Below, in pieces: positions 25,723 to 34,498 of a stretch of DNA of 64,000 nucleotides. Each line of letters opens with the position of its first letter. The stretch's first letter is position 1. The stretch comes from DP-19 sp036496285 (GTDB lineage: Bacteria; Desulfobacterota; Binatia; UTPRO1). A program made the position numbers and the translations under genes. The stretch is from the NCBI GenBank assembly GCA_036496285.1, contig DASXLI010000100.1:1-64000 (forward strand), written 5' to 3'. The notes beneath the pieces were generated by a model, which saw only the letters and a program-made list of their open reading frames with translations, was not told where the DNA came from and ran no database searches.

Positions 25723-26067
25723 GTCTTCAACGCGTTGGCCGAACCGTCGCGGGCTCAAGCAGTGTCCGCGGGGACCGACCCGGGCGAGCAGGTTCACCCC
25801 GCGGTCGTGACGGCCATGCTCGAAGTGGGCGTCGAGCCGTCGGGCATCCGCCCGCGGAAGTTGACGGACGAGCTGACCCACGAAGCGTCCCTGCTCGTCA
25901 CCATGGGGTGCGGCGCGGCCTGCCCGCACGTACCCGGTGTGCGGCAAGAGAATTGGGCGCTCGAGGATCCGAAGGGCCGATCCGTCGAGGAGGTCCGCGC
26001 GATTCGCGATGAGATACGCCAGCGGATGGAACGGCTGAGCCACCAGTGGCAGCGGGCTATTCCCTGA
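25723..26067 (+). pseudogene. arsC: arsC (thioredoxin-type arsenate reductase) C-terminal fragment
   Basis: From about 25723 the frame matches the second half of low-molecular-weight-phosphatase-type ArsC: FNALAEPSRAQAVSAGTDPG, HPAVVTAMLEVG, RPRKLTDEL, the redox segment LLVTMGCGAACPHVPG with its two cysteines, and EDPKGRSVEEVRAIRDEIR. The N-terminal P-loop CX5R with the nucleophilic cysteine is absent, so it cannot reduce arsenate. It is joined in frame to the aquaporin remnant. The stop at 26067 overlaps the 3' end of the convergent glycoside hydrolase gene by 11 bases. Confidence 0.75.
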
Positions 26068-28756
26068 AGGGTCCCCCCGTGGTCATCGCCGCCGCCTGCT
26101 CGCCCTGTTGCTGGATGAGCTTGGCCACCAGTCCGGTCCAACCCGTCTGATGACTCGCGCCGATGCCGGCGCCGTTGTCACCGTGGAAGTACTCGTGGAA
26201 GAGCAGGTAGTCTCGCCAGTGAGGATCGCGCTGCAACCGGTCCTGTCCGCCGAAGACGGCGCGGCGCCCCTCGCCGTCACGGGTGAAGATGCGGATCAGC
26301 CGGCGAGAGAGCTCGTCAGCGACCTCGCGCAGCGTGCGGTACTCGCCCGAGCCCGTCGGACATTCCACCTTGAAGTCGTCGCCGTAGTAGTAGTGGAAGA
26401 CCTGCAGCGACTCGATCAGCAGGTAGTTCAGTGGGAACCAGATCGGGCCGCGCCAGTTCGAGTTGCCGCCGAAGAGGCCGCTGGTCGACTCGGCCGGGTC
26501 ATAGGCGACCGTGTACCGCGCGCCGCCGCCCTCGAAGACGAACGGCTCCTCGGCGTGTCGCCGAGACAGTGCGCGGACGCCGTAGGGGGAAAGATACTCG
26601 TGCTCGTCCAGCATGCGGTGTAGCACGCGCTTCATGCGGTGCCCGCGCGTGATCGCGAGCAGGCGGCGGTCACCGCTGCCGGGCTCGTGCCAGCGCGAGA
26701 CGAGGGCGGCAAGCTCCGGCCGGTGGGCGAGGAACCATTCGAGCCGCGCCTTGAACTCCGGAAGGGCGTCGAGCAGCGCGGGCTCGATCGTCGTGACGGC
26801 AAAGAGCGGAATCAGGCCGACCGCGGAATGGATCTTGAGCGGCACATGCTCGCCGGCGGTCGTGTGGAGGACGTCATAGAAGAACTCGTCGTCCTCGTTC
26901 CAGAGCGAGATGCCCTCGCCGCCGATGTCGTTCATGGCCGCCGCGATGTAGAGGAAGTGCTCGAAGAACTTCGTCGCAACGTCCTCGTAGACGCGGTCGT
27001 GGCGCGCGAGCTCGAGCGCGATCGTCAGCATGTTGAGCGAGAACATCGCCATCCAGCTCGTGCCGTCGCTCTGCTCGAGGTGGCCCCCGGTCGGAAGCGG
27101 GGCGCTCCGGTCGAAGACGCCGATGTTGTCGAGACCGAGGAAGCCGCCCTGGAAGACATTGCGCCCCTCGGCGTCCTTGCGGTTCACCCACCACGTGAAG
27201 TTGAGCAGCATCTTGTGGAAGACGCGCTCGAGGAACGCAGGGTCGGCGACGCCGCGCTGCTTGCGGTCGATCTGATAGACGCGCCAGGCCGCCCATGCGA
27301 GCACCGGCGGGTTCACGTCGCCGAACGCCCATTCGTAGGCGGGTATCTGTCCGCTCGGATGCTGGCACCACTCGCGGCCGAGGAGGAGGAGCTGCTCCTT
27401 GGCGAAGTCCGCGTCGACCAGCGCGAGGGGAATGCAGTGGAACGCGAGGTCCCACGCAGCGAACCACGGATACTCCCATTTGTCGGGCATGGAGATGACG
27501 TCGGCCGTGTTGAGGTGCAGCCAGTCGTGATTCCGGCCGCGCGCGCGCTCCCGCGGCGGTGGTGGCTGGTCCGGGTCGCCATGCAGCCAGGCGTCGACGT
27601 CATAGTGGTAGAACTGCTTCGACCACAGCATGCCCGCGAATGCCTGCCGCTGCACGGCGCGCTCGTCCTCGCTGAGGGTAGGCGGCTGTACCGCGGCATA
27701 GAAGGCGTCGGCATCGGCCCGGCGCGCCGCGACGACGTCGCCGGCGGACTCGAGCTGCGGCGCCGCGGCGCTAGCCAGGACGAGGTCGAGGGTCACGCGT
27801 CCGCCCGCCGGCACCTCGAGCGCGTAGTGCAAGGCTACCTTGGTGCCGACGCGCGCCGGACTCACCGCAGCCAGGCGGCCCTGGACGATCGCCTCGTCGA
27901 TGCCGTCCTTGACGAACGGCGACGCGTTCGGCGTGCCGAACAGGCGCTCATGGTTCGTCTCGTTCTCCGTGAAGAGCAGCGACGGGACGATGGGCGCGCC
28001 GAGCTTCCCGTCGGCGTCACGCACCTCCGCGTCGGCGCAGCGCCAGACGTACGTCCCGAGCTCCGCATGCTCGACCGCGACGGTCGCGGGCCCGCCGGCG
28101 CGCAGGATCGGCTTTGGCGTACCGGCGCCCCATGACCAGGTGTTGCGAAACCAGAGTGTCGGCAGGAGGTGGATCGGCGCGACGTCCGGGCCGCGGTTCA
28201 CTGCCGTGATGCGGGCGACGATGCTGTCGGGTGCCGCCTTCGCGTACTCGACGAAGACATCGAAGTAGCGGTTCTCGTCGAAGACGCCGGTATCGGCGAG
28301 CTCGTACTCCGGCTCCTGCTTGCCGCGGCGCCGGTTCGTCTCGACGAGGTCGGCGTAGGGGAACGTCGCCTGCGGATACTTGTACAGCATCCGCATGTAG
28401 GAGTGCGTCGGCGTCGAGTCGAGGTAGTAGTAGTATTCCTTGACGTCCTCGCCGTGATTGCCTTCCGGTCCGGCCAACCCGAACAACCGCTCCTTCAGGA
28501 TCGGGTCGTTCCCGTTCCAGAGGGCAAGCGCGAGGCAGAGCCGCTGCTGGTCGTCGCAGATGCCGGCGATGCCGTCCTCGTTCCATCGGTAGGCGCGCGA
28601 GCGGGCGTGATCGTGCGGCAGGTAGTCCCACGCGGTGCCGCCGGCGCTGTAGTCCTCACGGACGGTGCCCCACGCACGATCGCTGACGTACGGTCCCCAT
28701 GCGCGCCAGGCCTTCGCGTCGCCGCGCAGTCGCGCGTGCTCGACGGTGTCAGCCAT
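26057..28756 (-). CDS. MGH1-like glycoside hydrolase (GH63-related)
   Basis: This is an 899-residue cytoplasmic-looking enzyme with an (alpha/alpha)6 toroid. The sequence shows DYLPHDHARSRAYRWNEDG near the N-terminus, WGAG and RWHEPG segments, and a C-terminal catalytic half with PDKWEYPWFAAWDLAF, QIPAYEWAFGDVNPPV, LSPYGVRALSR and GNSNWRGPIWFPLNYL. These match MGH1-like (mannosylglycerate hydrolase/glucosidase) members of clan GH-G. Conserved acidic residues, including the Asp of AWDL and the Glu in HEYFHG, are present. The natural sugar cannot be read from sequence. It is the last gene of a seven-gene minus-strand block and overlaps the SDR stop by 8 bases. Confidence 0.85.
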   Translation of the reverse strand: MADTVEHARLRGDAKAWRAWGPYVSDRAWGTVREDYSAGGTAWDYLPHDHARSRAYRWNEDGIAGICDDQQRLCLALALWNGNDPILKERLFGLAGPEGNHGEDVKEYYYYLDSTPTHSYMRMLYKYPQATFPYADLVETNRRRGKQEPEYELADTGVFDENRYFDVFVEYAKAAPDSIVARITAVNRGPDVAPIHLLPTLWFRNTWSWGAGTPKPILRAGGPATVAVEHAELGTYVWRCADAEVRDADGKLGAPIVPSLLFTENETNHERLFGTPNASPFVKDGIDEAIVQGRLAAVSPARVGTKVALHYALEVPAGGRVTLDLVLASAAAPQLESAGDVVAARRADADAFYAAVQPPTLSEDERAVQRQAFAGMLWSKQFYHYDVDAWLHGDPDQPPPPRERARGRNHDWLHLNTADVISMPDKWEYPWFAAWDLAFHCIPLALVDADFAKEQLLLLGREWCQHPSGQIPAYEWAFGDVNPPVLAWAAWRVYQIDRKQRGVADPAFLERVFHKMLLNFTWWVNRKDAEGRNVFQGGFLGLDNIGVFDRSAPLPTGGHLEQSDGTSWMAMFSLNMLTIALELARHDRVYEDVATKFFEHFLYIAAAMNDIGGEGISLWNEDDEFFYDVLHTTAGEHVPLKIHSAVGLIPLFAVTTIEPALLDALPEFKARLEWFLAHRPELAALVSRWHEPGSGDRRLLAITRGHRMKRVLHRMLDEHEYLSPYGVRALSRRHAEEPFVFEGGGARYTVAYDPAESTSGLFGGNSNWRGPIWFPLNYLLIESLQVFHYYYGDDFKVECPTGSGEYRTLREVADELSRRLIRIFTRDGEGRRAVFGGQDRLQRDPHWRDYLLFHEYFHGDNGAGIGASHQTGWTGLVAKLIQQQGEQAAAMTTGGPFRE

Positions 28757-29567
28757 TGGTGCTGAACCCCGGGTACAGCGTCATACCCCCGTCGACGTAC
28801 AGCGTGTGGCCCGTGACGTAGTCGGAGTCGTCCGACGCGAGCCACACGGCGGCCTTGCCGATGTCCGCGACGACGCCCACGCGGCCGTATGGAATGAGCG
28901 CCAAGAGCCGCTGCTCGGCCTCCGGCGTCTCCCATGCGGTACGGTTGATGGGCGTCTTGATCGCTCCCGGATTGATGCTGTTCACCCGGATGTGCTGCGG
29001 CCCGTACTCCTGAGCGAGCGTCCGCATGAGCATGCCGACGCCGCCCTTCGAGGCCGCGTAGTTCGCGTGTCCGCCCCAGGGGATGATCTCGTGCACCGAC
29101 GACATGCACACGATCTTCCCGAGCGCGCACGACAGGCCCGGCACGAGGCCGCGTCGGAGGAACTCGCGGATCGCCGCCCGCGCGCAGAGGAACTGCCCGG
29201 TCAGATTGACGTCGACGACGAAGCGCCACTGCTCGAGCGTCATCTCGTGGAACGCCGCGTCGCGCTGAAGGCCGGCATTGTTGACCAGGACGTCGACCGA
29301 GCCCCACGCCGCGATCATCTCGCGGAACATCGTCTCGACCTGATCCTCCTTGCTGACGTCGGCGAAGATCGCCATCGCGTCGCCGCCGGCAGCCTTGATC
29401 TCGTCGACGACCCGGTCGGCCTGCTCCTTTCCGGAGACGTAGTTCACGACGACCTTGGCGCCTGCGGCCGCGAGGGCTTTGGCCACCTCGGCGCCGATGC
29501 CGCTGTTGGCACCGGTCACGAGCGCGCGCTGGCCGTCGAGGACACGGGAAGCTTTCGACATTGGCAT
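28749..29567 (-). CDS. SDR oxidoreductase, glucose 1-dehydrogenase-like
   Basis: This is a 272-residue short-chain dehydrogenase. The nucleotide motif TGANSGIG (about 18-25), NNAG, the catalytic Ser in SSVHEI and YAASK are all present, as is the PGAIKTP element. Overall pattern resembles glucose 1-dehydrogenase and 3-oxoacyl reductase-like SDRs; an inserted GLVPGLSCALG loop before the Ser is unusual. The ATG at 29567 follows GGAGCC. It overlaps the start of the MGH1-like gene, so translation is probably coupled; together they suggest release and oxidation of a sugar. Confidence 0.88.
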   Translation of the reverse strand: MPMSKASRVLDGQRALVTGANSGIGAEVAKALAAAGAKVVVNYVSGKEQADRVVDEIKAAGGDAMAIFADVSKEDQVETMFREMIAAWGSVDVLVNNAGLQRDAAFHEMTLEQWRFVVDVNLTGQFLCARAAIREFLRRGLVPGLSCALGKIVCMSSVHEIIPWGGHANYAASKGGVGMLMRTLAQEYGPQHIRVNSINPGAIKTPINRTAWETPEAEQRLLALIPYGRVGVVADIGKAAVWLASDDSDYVTGHTLYVDGGMTLYPGFSTNG

Positions 29568-29647
29568 GATCGGCTCCTTCGTAGCGGCGGCAGGCGCCGC
29601 CATGATGTCGGGTCTCTGATGCCGGCGTGCGGCGGGGGTTGCGCCGC

Positions 29648-30757
29648 TCAGGGTGAGACGAGCTCGACCGCGTGGCCGTCCGGATCGTCGACCAGCGCCG
29701 CATGCGCGTATCCAAGCGCGCTGTCCGGCAGCGCCACGTCCTCCGACGCGGGGGCGTAGCCGCCACGGCGCAGCGTTGCCATCGCGACCGCGACGCTCTC
29801 GACGGCGAGGATCGTGTGCCAGTGCACGGCATCGTTGACGCGCGCCTCGGCGGGAAACGGGCGGCCGTCGCGGGGCGCCGTGTATTCGAGGATCTCGACG
29901 CCGGGAATCGCGCGAGGCGGGCGGAGCCCGGTGATCCGGACGTCGGCGCCCGTGATGCCGGTCAGCCGGGCCTGCTCCGTGCCGACGTTGTGGCTCTCGC
30001 CGGCGATCCGCAGCCCGAGCGCGTCGCGGTAGAACGCCAGGCTCGCCGCGGTCGCTCCGACGCCGATCGCCGTGTGATCGATTCCGAGGAAGAGTCGGCC
30101 GGCGGACGCCTGCCAACGCGGATCGCCCTTGCCTGGTGGGAAGTGGATCAGCTCGAGCGGGTGGCCGTCGGGATCGCGGAAGTAGAAGGCCGCGACCCCG
30201 GCGGCGGCGCGGTTCGACCGCGGCAGGATCTGCGGCGCCGTCGATATCGGCTGGACGTGCGGGCGCACGCGCGCGTACGCCGCGCCCATGTCGCTCACGA
30301 CGATCGCGACGTGCTGGAACCAGCGGTCGTTGCTGCGCGACTCCGTGGGGTACGGACGCCCCTTCGGCGTCACGAACTCGGTCAGCTCGAGCATCTCGGA
30401 GCCGAGACGCAGGCGGACCACCCGGGCATGGGCCCCGACGACGCCCCACAACCGGTCGTAGGCCGGTCCCGAGAGATCCATCTCGGCGATCCTCTCGAAC
30501 CCGAGCACGTCGCGGAAGAAGGCGGTCGAGCGCGTGGCGTCGTTGACCGTCATGCCGATCGCGACGACGCTGCGGGCGTGTGCCGTACCGTCGGTCCCGG
30601 GGCTCGACGGCGTCGCGACGAGGGGAGCTGCGTCCTGTTCCGCCGGGACGCTCCATCCGCCCGCGAGGAGTCCAAGGATGACGATCGCGGCCGCGACCCG
30701 GCACGGCGCCCGTCGCACGCTGGTTGTGGGGACGCTCGCGGCCATGCCCGAGGTCAC
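29648..30757 (-). CDS. Exported two-domain VOC (glyoxalase-like) protein
   Basis: This is a 369-residue protein with an N-terminal signal segment (about residues 18-40) followed by two vicinal-oxygen-chelate domains: one from VVAIGMTVNDATRSTAFFRDVLG to FYFRDPDGHPLELIHF, the second from GIDHTAIGVGATAASLAFYRD to DDPDGHAVELVSP. Both end in the metal-ligand pattern DPDGH(P/A)(L/V)EL. Export is unusual for VOC enzymes. Substrate is unknown. The GTG at 30757 has TGAGG upstream and lies 7 bases after the GMC stop; an ATG at 30745 is the alternative. Confidence 0.8.
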   Translation of the reverse strand: MTSGMAASVPTTSVRRAPCRVAAAIVILGLLAGGWSVPAEQDAAPLVATPSSPGTDGTAHARSVVAIGMTVNDATRSTAFFRDVLGFERIAEMDLSGPAYDRLWGVVGAHARVVRLRLGSEMLELTEFVTPKGRPYPTESRSNDRWFQHVAIVVSDMGAAYARVRPHVQPISTAPQILPRSNRAAAGVAAFYFRDPDGHPLELIHFPPGKGDPRWQASAGRLFLGIDHTAIGVGATAASLAFYRDALGLRIAGESHNVGTEQARLTGITGADVRITGLRPPRAIPGVEILEYTAPRDGRPFPAEARVNDAVHWHTILAVESVAVAMATLRRGGYAPASEDVALPDSALGYAHAALVDDPDGHAVELVSP

Positions 30758-30764
30758 GACGGCC

Positions 30765-32309
30765 TCAGCCGAGCCGCTCGCGCAGGTGGTCCCCGACGCG
30801 CAGCGCGTTCGCCATGATCGTCAGCGCCGGGTTCACCGCGCAGCTCGACGGGAAGAAGCTCGCGTCGACGACGTACAGGTTGTCGACCTCGTGTGCCTTG
30901 CAGTGGGCGTCGAGTGCCGACGTCTGTGGATCCCGGCCGAAGCGTACGGTCCCGTTCTGGTGCGCGACGCCGGCGAGCGGAATGCGCGCCGGGATGTAGG
31001 CGTTCAGCGGGATCACGTGGTCGTGGCACCCGATGTCCTTCAGCATGCTCTTCAGCTTCGCGATCAGCCGCTGATGCCCGGTCTCGTTGTTCGGCGTGTA
31101 CGCGAGCGTGATGCGGCCGGCGCCATCGACGGTGACGCGGTTCTCGGGATCAGGCAGATCCTCCGACGTGAGCCAGAACGACAGCGTGTGCTGGGCCATC
31201 TTCTCGAGCGTCCACCCCGGCGCGATCCGCGGCGCGCCGGCGCGAAGGATGCTCGCGTCGGTCTTGCCGATCATCGAGATGTGGCCCATTGGATAGTCCC
31301 ACTCCGCCGACTCGTAGTAGAAGTCGTTGAGGCCCCACGTCTTCTGGAATCGCGTCGGGTTCTCATCGCGCGAGACCGCGAGCAGCATCGAGTTCAGGTG
31401 GCACATGTAGTGCCGTCCGACGACGCCGGAGCCGTTGGCGAGTCCCTGCGGATGGCGATCGCTGGCCGATCGGAGGAGCAGCGCGGCCGAGTTGATCGCG
31501 CCGCACGCGACGACGACGACGTCGGCCGAGTAGGTCTCCGGCGTGCCGTCGCGAACCACGCGCACCTCGGTCACTTCCCGGCCGGAGGGGCTCGTCACGA
31601 GCCGTTCGACGTACGCGCCGGTGAGCAGGCTCACATTGTCATGCTCGAGGGCCGGATCGACGCACACCACCTGCGCGTCGGCCTTCGCCTGAACGAGGCA
31701 CGGAAAGCCGTCGCACGTGTCGCAGCGAATGCACTTGCTCTTCTGCGGACTACGCTCGTCCCGCATGATGCCGACGGGCATCGGGAACGGCCGGTGGCCG
31801 AGACGGGTGAGATCGTCGACGAGCTGCTGGATGCGCGGCTCGTGGCTGAGCGGCGGATGCAAATATGGTGCGCTCGCGGGAGGCTCCGTGGGGTCGACGC
31901 CGCGCATTCCGTGCACCTGGTACAGGTGCTCCGCCTCGGTGTAGTACGCCTCGAGCTCGGAATACGTGATCGGCCATGCCGGCGACGTGCCGCGGTAGTG
32001 ACGCACCTCGCCGAAATCGCGCTCGCGCAGCCGAATGAGCGCGGCACCATAGAATTTCGTATTACCGCCGACGAAGTAGTGCGTGCCGGCGTGGAATTCC
32101 TTGCCGTGCTTGTCGAGCCACGCCTCCTTGACGTGGTAGCGGTTCTCGACGACGACCGCGTGCGAGTCCCAGTTCTCCTTCTCGCGCGGCACGTACGTCC
32201 CACGCTCGAGGAGGAGAATCCGCTTGCCGGTCGGTGCGAGGCGGTGCGCGAGCGTGCCGCCGCCCGCGCCGGTCCCGATGATGATGACGTCGTAGTGACT
32301 AGGTGTCAT
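30765..32309 (-). CDS. GMC-family oxidoreductase
   Basis: This is a 514-residue FAD-dependent alcohol/sugar oxidoreductase. It has the dinucleotide motif DVIIIGTGAGGGTLAHRL at the N-terminus, GGNTKFYGAALIR (GMC signature 1 region), a CIRCDTCDGFPC Cys cluster and the C-terminal LYVVDASFFPSSCAVNPALTIMANALR that holds the active-site region. The Cys cluster resembles those of membrane-associated gluconate or sorbitol dehydrogenase large subunits, though no small or cytochrome subunit is adjacent. The ATG at 32309 overlaps the aquaporin stop (ATGA), so translation is coupled. Confidence 0.9.
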   Translation of the reverse strand: MTPSHYDVIIIGTGAGGGTLAHRLAPTGKRILLLERGTYVPREKENWDSHAVVVENRYHVKEAWLDKHGKEFHAGTHYFVGGNTKFYGAALIRLRERDFGEVRHYRGTSPAWPITYSELEAYYTEAEHLYQVHGMRGVDPTEPPASAPYLHPPLSHEPRIQQLVDDLTRLGHRPFPMPVGIMRDERSPQKSKCIRCDTCDGFPCLVQAKADAQVVCVDPALEHDNVSLLTGAYVERLVTSPSGREVTEVRVVRDGTPETYSADVVVVACGAINSAALLLRSASDRHPQGLANGSGVVGRHYMCHLNSMLLAVSRDENPTRFQKTWGLNDFYYESAEWDYPMGHISMIGKTDASILRAGAPRIAPGWTLEKMAQHTLSFWLTSEDLPDPENRVTVDGAGRITLAYTPNNETGHQRLIAKLKSMLKDIGCHDHVIPLNAYIPARIPLAGVAHQNGTVRFGRDPQTSALDAHCKAHEVDNLYVVDASFFPSSCAVNPALTIMANALRVGDHLRERLG

Positions 32310-33100
32310 TGGCTCCTCCGTTCGGCGGGGAACGCGCAGCGAAAGATGCACGGTTGGTCGTTCGTGTGGTGAAGCTTGGCGCAGAGGACGGATGACGGGC
32401 TCGCGCCCGCGTGCAGGTAGCACTCCGCCGCGGCGAGCATGCCGAGCGGCGGCGCGACGAGGTAGATCCAGATTGCGTTCCAGAAATGCGCCGGCAGCGC
32501 CGACGCCAGCGTGCGCGCCGGATTCATGCTCATGCCCGAGAGCGGCGCCTCGAACGTGATGTAGAGCGCTACCAGGACCGCGGCGACGGCTGGTGTGAAG
32601 CGATTCAGCGCTGGGACGTTCGACACGACGAGCACCGCGGTCATGAGGCCGAAGGAGATGGCGAGCTCGGCGCCGAATGCGACGCCATTGCCGTACGCTC
32701 CCGCGGTCACGACGTAGCGAACGGCCGGATGCGCGAGCGCGCTCCGGAGAATCGCCGTCGCGACGAGCACGCCGGTAGCGCCGCCGACGAACTGCGCGCC
32801 GACGTAGGCCACCGCATCGACGGTCGCGATCTTGCCGAGCCGATAGAAGGTCAGCGTCATGGCCGGATTGAAGTGGCCGCCGGAGCGCTTCCCCCACGGG
32901 GACGTGACCAGCATGAGCCCGGTGAGGCCCATCGCGCTGCCCATCAGCGCCCGCATCATGAGCGGGTGCGGGACGCGACCGGCCAGCGGCGACTCCGGAT
33001 GCGCGAGCAGCGTGCCGAAGACGCATGCCGAGAGCATGAACGTGCCGAGTCCCGCGGCCTCGATCAGGTATTCCGGCCAGTGCGATATGGCGGCGCGCAT
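32306..33100 (-). CDS. Aquaporin / MIP channel
   Basis: This is a 264-residue membrane channel with six hydrophobic segments and two pore half-helices bearing NPA: GHFNPAMT (about residue 77) and SMNPART (about 196). Both Arg/His selectivity positions cannot be assigned without alignment, so water versus glycerol or polyol is open. A hydrophilic Cys-containing tail of about 35 residues extends beyond the last helix. It is intact, unlike the fragment at 25394. It is translationally coupled to the GMC gene, which suggests uptake of the polyol or sugar alcohol oxidised by the pathway. Confidence 0.9.
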   Translation of the reverse strand: MRAAISHWPEYLIEAAGLGTFMLSACVFGTLLAHPESPLAGRVPHPLMMRALMGSAMGLTGLMLVTSPWGKRSGGHFNPAMTLTFYRLGKIATVDAVAYVGAQFVGGATGVLVATAILRSALAHPAVRYVVTAGAYGNGVAFGAELAISFGLMTAVLVVSNVPALNRFTPAVAAVLVALYITFEAPLSGMSMNPARTLASALPAHFWNAIWIYLVAPPLGMLAAAECYLHAGASPSSVLCAKLHHTNDQPCIFRCAFPAERRSQ

Positions 33101-33142
33101 TCGCGGGTTCGATGCTGCGTCCTGGCGCGCGGTTACGGCGCG

Positions 33143-34069
33143 CTACGCGGTCGCGGCGAGCCGGTCACCGCTCCGCCAGGGTGGGGTGCGACCGAGCGTC
33201 GCGAGCGTGCGCTCGATCGCGCCGACCGTGCCCCAGTCACTCCAGCCGATGCCGCGGGCGCGCACGACGAGCAGGTCTGCGGTCACGTGCGCCAGGACGT
33301 CGTGCGAGAAGTTCCATGCGGCGAGATCGGCATAGGTCGTCCCGAGCGCCGAGCAATCACCGCCGCGGGTCGTGGCCACGGCGAGAGCGGCAACGTCGCG
33401 AGGGCGGAGCGCGGTGGCGAGCGCCAGCAGGCGATCGACGCGGCAGACCATGACGAAGCAGTTCCAGAGCGCCCCCCGCGCGACGACCTGCTCAGCGAGC
33501 GCCGGTTGGGGCTTCTCGCAGAACGCGCGGACCGTGAATGCGTCGGAGCCGACGCGGGTGCCGGGGAGAATGTAGCCGTATCCCGGATCGGCCCACTCGG
33601 GGTTGGTGCCGAGGAGCGCGATGCGATCCGGGTCGCGCGCGACGAGGTCGGCGGCACGGCGCACGTAGCCGCGAAAGGCCGCCGGATCGGCGACGTAGTG
33701 ATCGCTCGGAAACACGGCGACGGTCGCATCGGGGGCGCGACGAGCGAGCGCCAGCAAGGGGAGCAACAGCCCCGGGCCCGTGTCGCGGTTTTGCGGCTGC
33801 ACGATGACGTTGCGGGCGGGCAGGGGTGATAGCTGTGTCGACGCGAGCGGCAGGTGATTGCTGTTCACGACGGCCAGCGTGCGCGCCGCCGGCACGAGCG
33901 GCGCGATCCGCGCGAGCGTCTCCTCGAGGAGCGAGCGCTCACCGAGGAGGCGGCAGTATTGCTTCGGGATCGGTGCGCCGGTGATCAGGCGCGTGAGGGG
34001 CTGGAGCCGGGTGCCGTCGCCGCCGGCGAGCACGAGAGCCCAGAGAGGCGCGGGTGTCGAGGTCGTCAT
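33143..34069 (-). CDS. Sugar nucleotidyltransferase, mannose-1-phosphate guanylyltransferase-like
   Basis: This is a 308-residue protein with the nucleotidyltransferase signature LVLAGGDGTRLQPLT and PIPKQY at the N-terminus, NRDTGPGLLLPL, and FPSDHYV (metal/sugar site). These match GDP-mannose pyrophosphorylases; the C-terminal phosphomannose-isomerase domain of bifunctional ManC is absent. The FCEKP motif (VRAFCEKPQ) is present. It probably makes GDP-mannose or a similar activated sugar. It lies between the anti-sigma gene and the aquaporin gene with gaps near 45 bases, in the same minus-strand block. Confidence 0.85.
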   Translation of the reverse strand: MTTSTPAPLWALVLAGGDGTRLQPLTRLITGAPIPKQYCRLLGERSLLEETLARIAPLVPAARTLAVVNSNHLPLASTQLSPLPARNVIVQPQNRDTGPGLLLPLLALARRAPDATVAVFPSDHYVADPAAFRGYVRRAADLVARDPDRIALLGTNPEWADPGYGYILPGTRVGSDAFTVRAFCEKPQPALAEQVVARGALWNCFVMVCRVDRLLALATALRPRDVAALAVATTRGGDCSALGTTYADLAAWNFSHDVLAHVTADLLVVRARGIGWSDWGTVGAIERTLATLGRTPPWRSGDRLAATA

Positions 34070-34114
34070 GCCGCTTTCGATGCCACGCGCGCGGCGGCGT
34101 AGCGGAAGCGCGCG

Positions 34115-34381
34115 TCAGGACCGGCGGCGGGCGGCGGCGACGATCGCTTCAACGAGCTCGGCCGGCATCGCGGCCACAGCCGCGTCGTTCTCGCGGGCAG
34201 CGTCGCGCGCGAGACGGATCGTATCGCGGTAGCCTCGCATGTAGTCGGCGCATGCGACGCACTCCCCCACGTGCGCCTCGAACCGGGTCCGCACGGACCG
34301 GTCGAGGGTGCCATCGAGATAGTCGGCGAGGAAATCCACCACCTGCCGACAGGTCATCGCCGTCGCATCCATAGCCGTCAT
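34115..34381 (-). CDS. Zinc-finger anti-sigma factor (zf-HC2)
   Basis: This is an 88-residue protein whose core MTCRQVVDFLADYLDGTL...RFEAHVGECVACADYMRGYRDT is a typical putative zinc-finger anti-sigma domain; the HxxxCxxC zinc motif is at about 38-45. No membrane segment follows, so it is a soluble anti-sigma factor. The start is uncertain among ATGs at 34381, 34372 and 34357. It is divergent from the STAS-ECF sigma gene and is presumably its antagonist. It heads the block leading to the aquaporin, GMC, SDR and glycoside hydrolase genes. Confidence 0.8.
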   Translation of the reverse strand: MTAMDATAMTCRQVVDFLADYLDGTLDRSVRTRFEAHVGECVACADYMRGYRDTIRLARDAARENDAAVAAMPAELVEAIVAAARRRS

Positions 34382-34443
34382 TGGCGTTTCGATGCCGGGG
34401 GGCAGGCACGGATTCCAGCCGGATGACGCGCCTCGTCCTCGAA

Positions 34444-34493
34444 ATTTCGGAGCCCGTCTTCGTGGCGCCCACGATATTTCGGGGGCTTCGTGG
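34444..34493. repeat. Tandem direct repeats between anti-sigma and sigma genes
   Basis: ATTTCGG occurs at 34444-34450 and 34476-34482, and CTTCGTGG at 34458-34465 and 34486-34493, giving two copies of an ATTTCGG...CTTCGTGG unit. The first ATTTCGG is part of the palindrome CGAAATTTCG (34440-34449). Regulator binding is inferred from position. Confidence 0.6.
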
Positions 34494-34498
34494 GTTCC
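34471..34498 (-). promoter_or_regulatory. Possible ECF-type promoter for the anti-sigma operon
   Basis: On the minus strand GGAACC (34498-34493) is followed after 16 bases by TATCGT (34476-34471). GGAAC is the commonest ECF -35 core. Transcription would start near 34464, about 80 bases before the anti-sigma start. It overlaps the direct repeats described here. Confidence 0.35.

Noticed and set aside
25394..26067. A genuine functional aquaporin-arsenate reductase fusion
   Set aside because: The known fusions keep both pore halves and the ArsC P-loop; here both are missing, so function as described for those proteins is not possible.
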